DNA of 64,000 nt from Enterovibrio norvegicus FF-33 (lineage in GTDB: Bacteria > Pseudomonadota > Gammaproteobacteria > Enterobacterales > Vibrionaceae): NCBI RefSeq assembly GCF_000286835.2, contig NZ_AJYD02000013.1:468308-532307 (forward strand), read 5' to 3'. The translations under genes were made by a program, and so were the position numbers. This document shows positions 63,159 to 64,000 of this stretch, in pieces. A model generated the notes under the pieces. That model did not search any database. It saw only the letters and a list, made by a program, of their open reading frames with translations, and had not been told where the DNA came from. The stretch's first letter is position 1; each line of letters begins with the position of its first letter.

Positions 63159-63186
63159 CGTTGAATGTCAGCTCAGAAGATTTAAA

Positions 63187-63217
63187 GAATAATCCCAGCG
63201 AAAAGCTGGGATTATTC
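63187..63217. terminator. Hairpin between the Nudix and dsbB genes
   Basis: AATAATCCCAGC-GAAAA-GCTGGGATTATT is a perfect 12-bp stem between convergent genes. T runs are short on both sides, so it may end transcription from either direction with moderate strength. Confidence 0.7.
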
Positions 63218-63250
63218 TGATTGGTATAACTGCTTATTGCGCTGAATCCG

Positions 63251-63790
63251 TTAGAACAGACGGCGCTCACGGCGTTTCCCGAAGAATTGAGAAAGTATCA
63301 CGACAACAAACACCACCAATATCGCGGCAAAAATAATGACCAACCACTGAGGCATGGTTAATGTCATGAACTCCCAAACGATTTTGCTGCAATCACCACT
63401 GGCTTCAAACATCCACGGAACCCACTGATTCAGCGGCGCCCAAGAAGGGAAGGACACAAAGATATCGCACGTTGCACCAAACAGATCGTTTGGATCGGGG
63501 AATTGGTAACCGACGTGTTCAATCGACAACTTCAGACCCCATCCTGCTGAAATACCCCAAGCCGTTAGAGCCAACCAGCGAAACAGGCCGTTTTTTGGTG
63601 CAACAATGCCAATGAGACCAGCCCCAACAATACCCATCATGGCGACACGCTCATAAATACACATGACGCAGGGAGCAAGATTCATGATGTGCTGAAAATA
63701 GAGAGCACAGGCTTCAAATGCCAGCGCAGACAACATCAGCAGCAGCCACGCGCCACGCCCGCGAGATATTTCATTGAAGAAGGACAACAT
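63251..63790 (-). CDS. dsbB: Disulfide bond formation protein DsbB
   Basis: DsbB reoxidises periplasmic DsbA and passes electrons to quinones. The 179-residue membrane protein has four helices and the two redox cysteine pairs: C41-V-M-C44 and C108 with C134 in the second periplasmic loop. YERVAMMGI with its arginine contacts quinone. It lies downstream of nhaB on the same strand, the usual Vibrio order. Confidence 0.96.
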   Translation of the reverse strand: MLSFFNEISRGRGAWLLLMLSALAFEACALYFQHIMNLAPCVMCIYERVAMMGIVGAGLIGIVAPKNGLFRWLALTAWGISAGWGLKLSIEHVGYQFPDPNDLFGATCDIFVSFPSWAPLNQWVPWMFEASGDCSKIVWEFMTLTMPQWLVIIFAAILVVFVVVILSQFFGKRRERRLF

Positions 63791-63816
63791 AGGTTAAGAA
63801 TCCGTTTTAAAACACA

Positions 63817-63837
63817 AAGCCCCACGTGTTTGTGGGA
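63817..63837 (-). terminator. Weak hairpin between nhaB and dsbB
   Basis: On the minus strand CCCAC-AAACAC-GTGGG is followed by GCTTTGTGTTTT. It may partly stop nhaB transcripts before dsbB. Confidence 0.35.
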
Positions 63838-63876
63838 CGTTGGTATTCAAAGGTTTATTTGATTGAAATTCAATCT

Positions 63877-64000
63877 TTAATGACCAGTGCTTATTGCGCC
63901 TACCGCATCAACAGTGCCTAGCGAGATCCAACCCACATGGTCGAACCAATCGGTCATTGGTACTAAGAAAAACTCGATGCCCGCAAGGCCAACCAATCCC
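63877..64000 (-). CDS. nhaB: Na+/H+ antiporter NhaB, C-terminal end (partial)
   Basis: The last 40 codons of a gene that runs off the right edge read GLVGLAGIEFFLVPMTDWF followed by DHVGWISLG, then a polar tail ending TGH. This fits the last membrane helix and tail of NhaB, and dsbB follows nhaB in Vibrio. NhaB expels Na+ in exchange for H+. The call rests on a short segment plus context. Confidence 0.7.
   Translation of the reverse strand, partial: GLVGLAGIEFFLVPMTDWFDHVGWISLGTVDAVGAISTGH

Overview
The window is chromosomal DNA from a gammaproteobacterium, most likely a marine Vibrionaceae (Grimontia, Enterovibrio or a close relative). The reasons are an OmpU-type porin, SpeG, FocA, QueC and NhaB-DsbB of Vibrio type, two BCCT osmolyte transporters, and the gene order decR-mdlA-mdlB ... 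tesB-ybaY ... atl-ffs, which follows the Escherichia coli block ybaO-mdlAB-glnK-amtB-tesB-ybaY-ybaZ-ffs but lacks glnK-amtB. Species cannot be settled from the sequence alone.

Layout. 1-301: the end of a tandem tRNA-Tyr array on the minus strand. 523-4731: an RND efflux adaptor and pump. 4862-9300: housekeeping genes (DUF1244, a divergent MsrA, queC), a Fic toxin with a 52-residue antitoxin gene that overlaps it, and a predicted cysteine desulfhydrase divergent from decR. 9382-19086: the conserved mdlAB-to-ffs block, ending in the 4.5S RNA gene. 19319-22855: an AT-rich accessory island just after ffs, with an HNH nuclease gene, a gene of unknown function and a DUF4365 gene. Two of these genes carry diverged copies of the same ~260-bp leader, which is the best candidate here for an undescribed system. 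22856-33364: lipoproteins, a PilZ protein, speG, a cysteine-rich lipoprotein, yqhD, a DEAD-box helicase, focA and a small secreted peptide.

33714-43184: gbcA-gbcB-type glycine betaine demethylation genes, a secreted lipase with a companion protein, an EAL phosphodiesterase and a class V aminotransferase. 44021-49492: two LysR regulators, a chemoreceptor and a dicarboxylate/amino-acid symporter. 49786-56293: two paralogous BCCT transporters followed by a CBS/DUF294 signalling protein and a DEDDh exonuclease. 56501-64000: an FKBP isomerase, a large lipoprotein, Maa, two Cys-cluster proteins, dusC, a YecA/SEC-C protein coupled to a Nudix hydrolase, dsbB and the 3' end of nhaB.

Functional threads. 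Betaine uptake (two BCCT proteins), betaine demethylation (GbcAB) and an aminotransferase suggest that glycine betaine serves as both osmolyte and nutrient. c-di-GMP signalling appears as PilZ and EAL proteins. Two 7-bp tandem repeats each straddle the stop codon of a minus-strand gene. Many transcription units end in clear intrinsic terminators.

All assignments come from reading the sequence and recalling family motifs. No database search was run.
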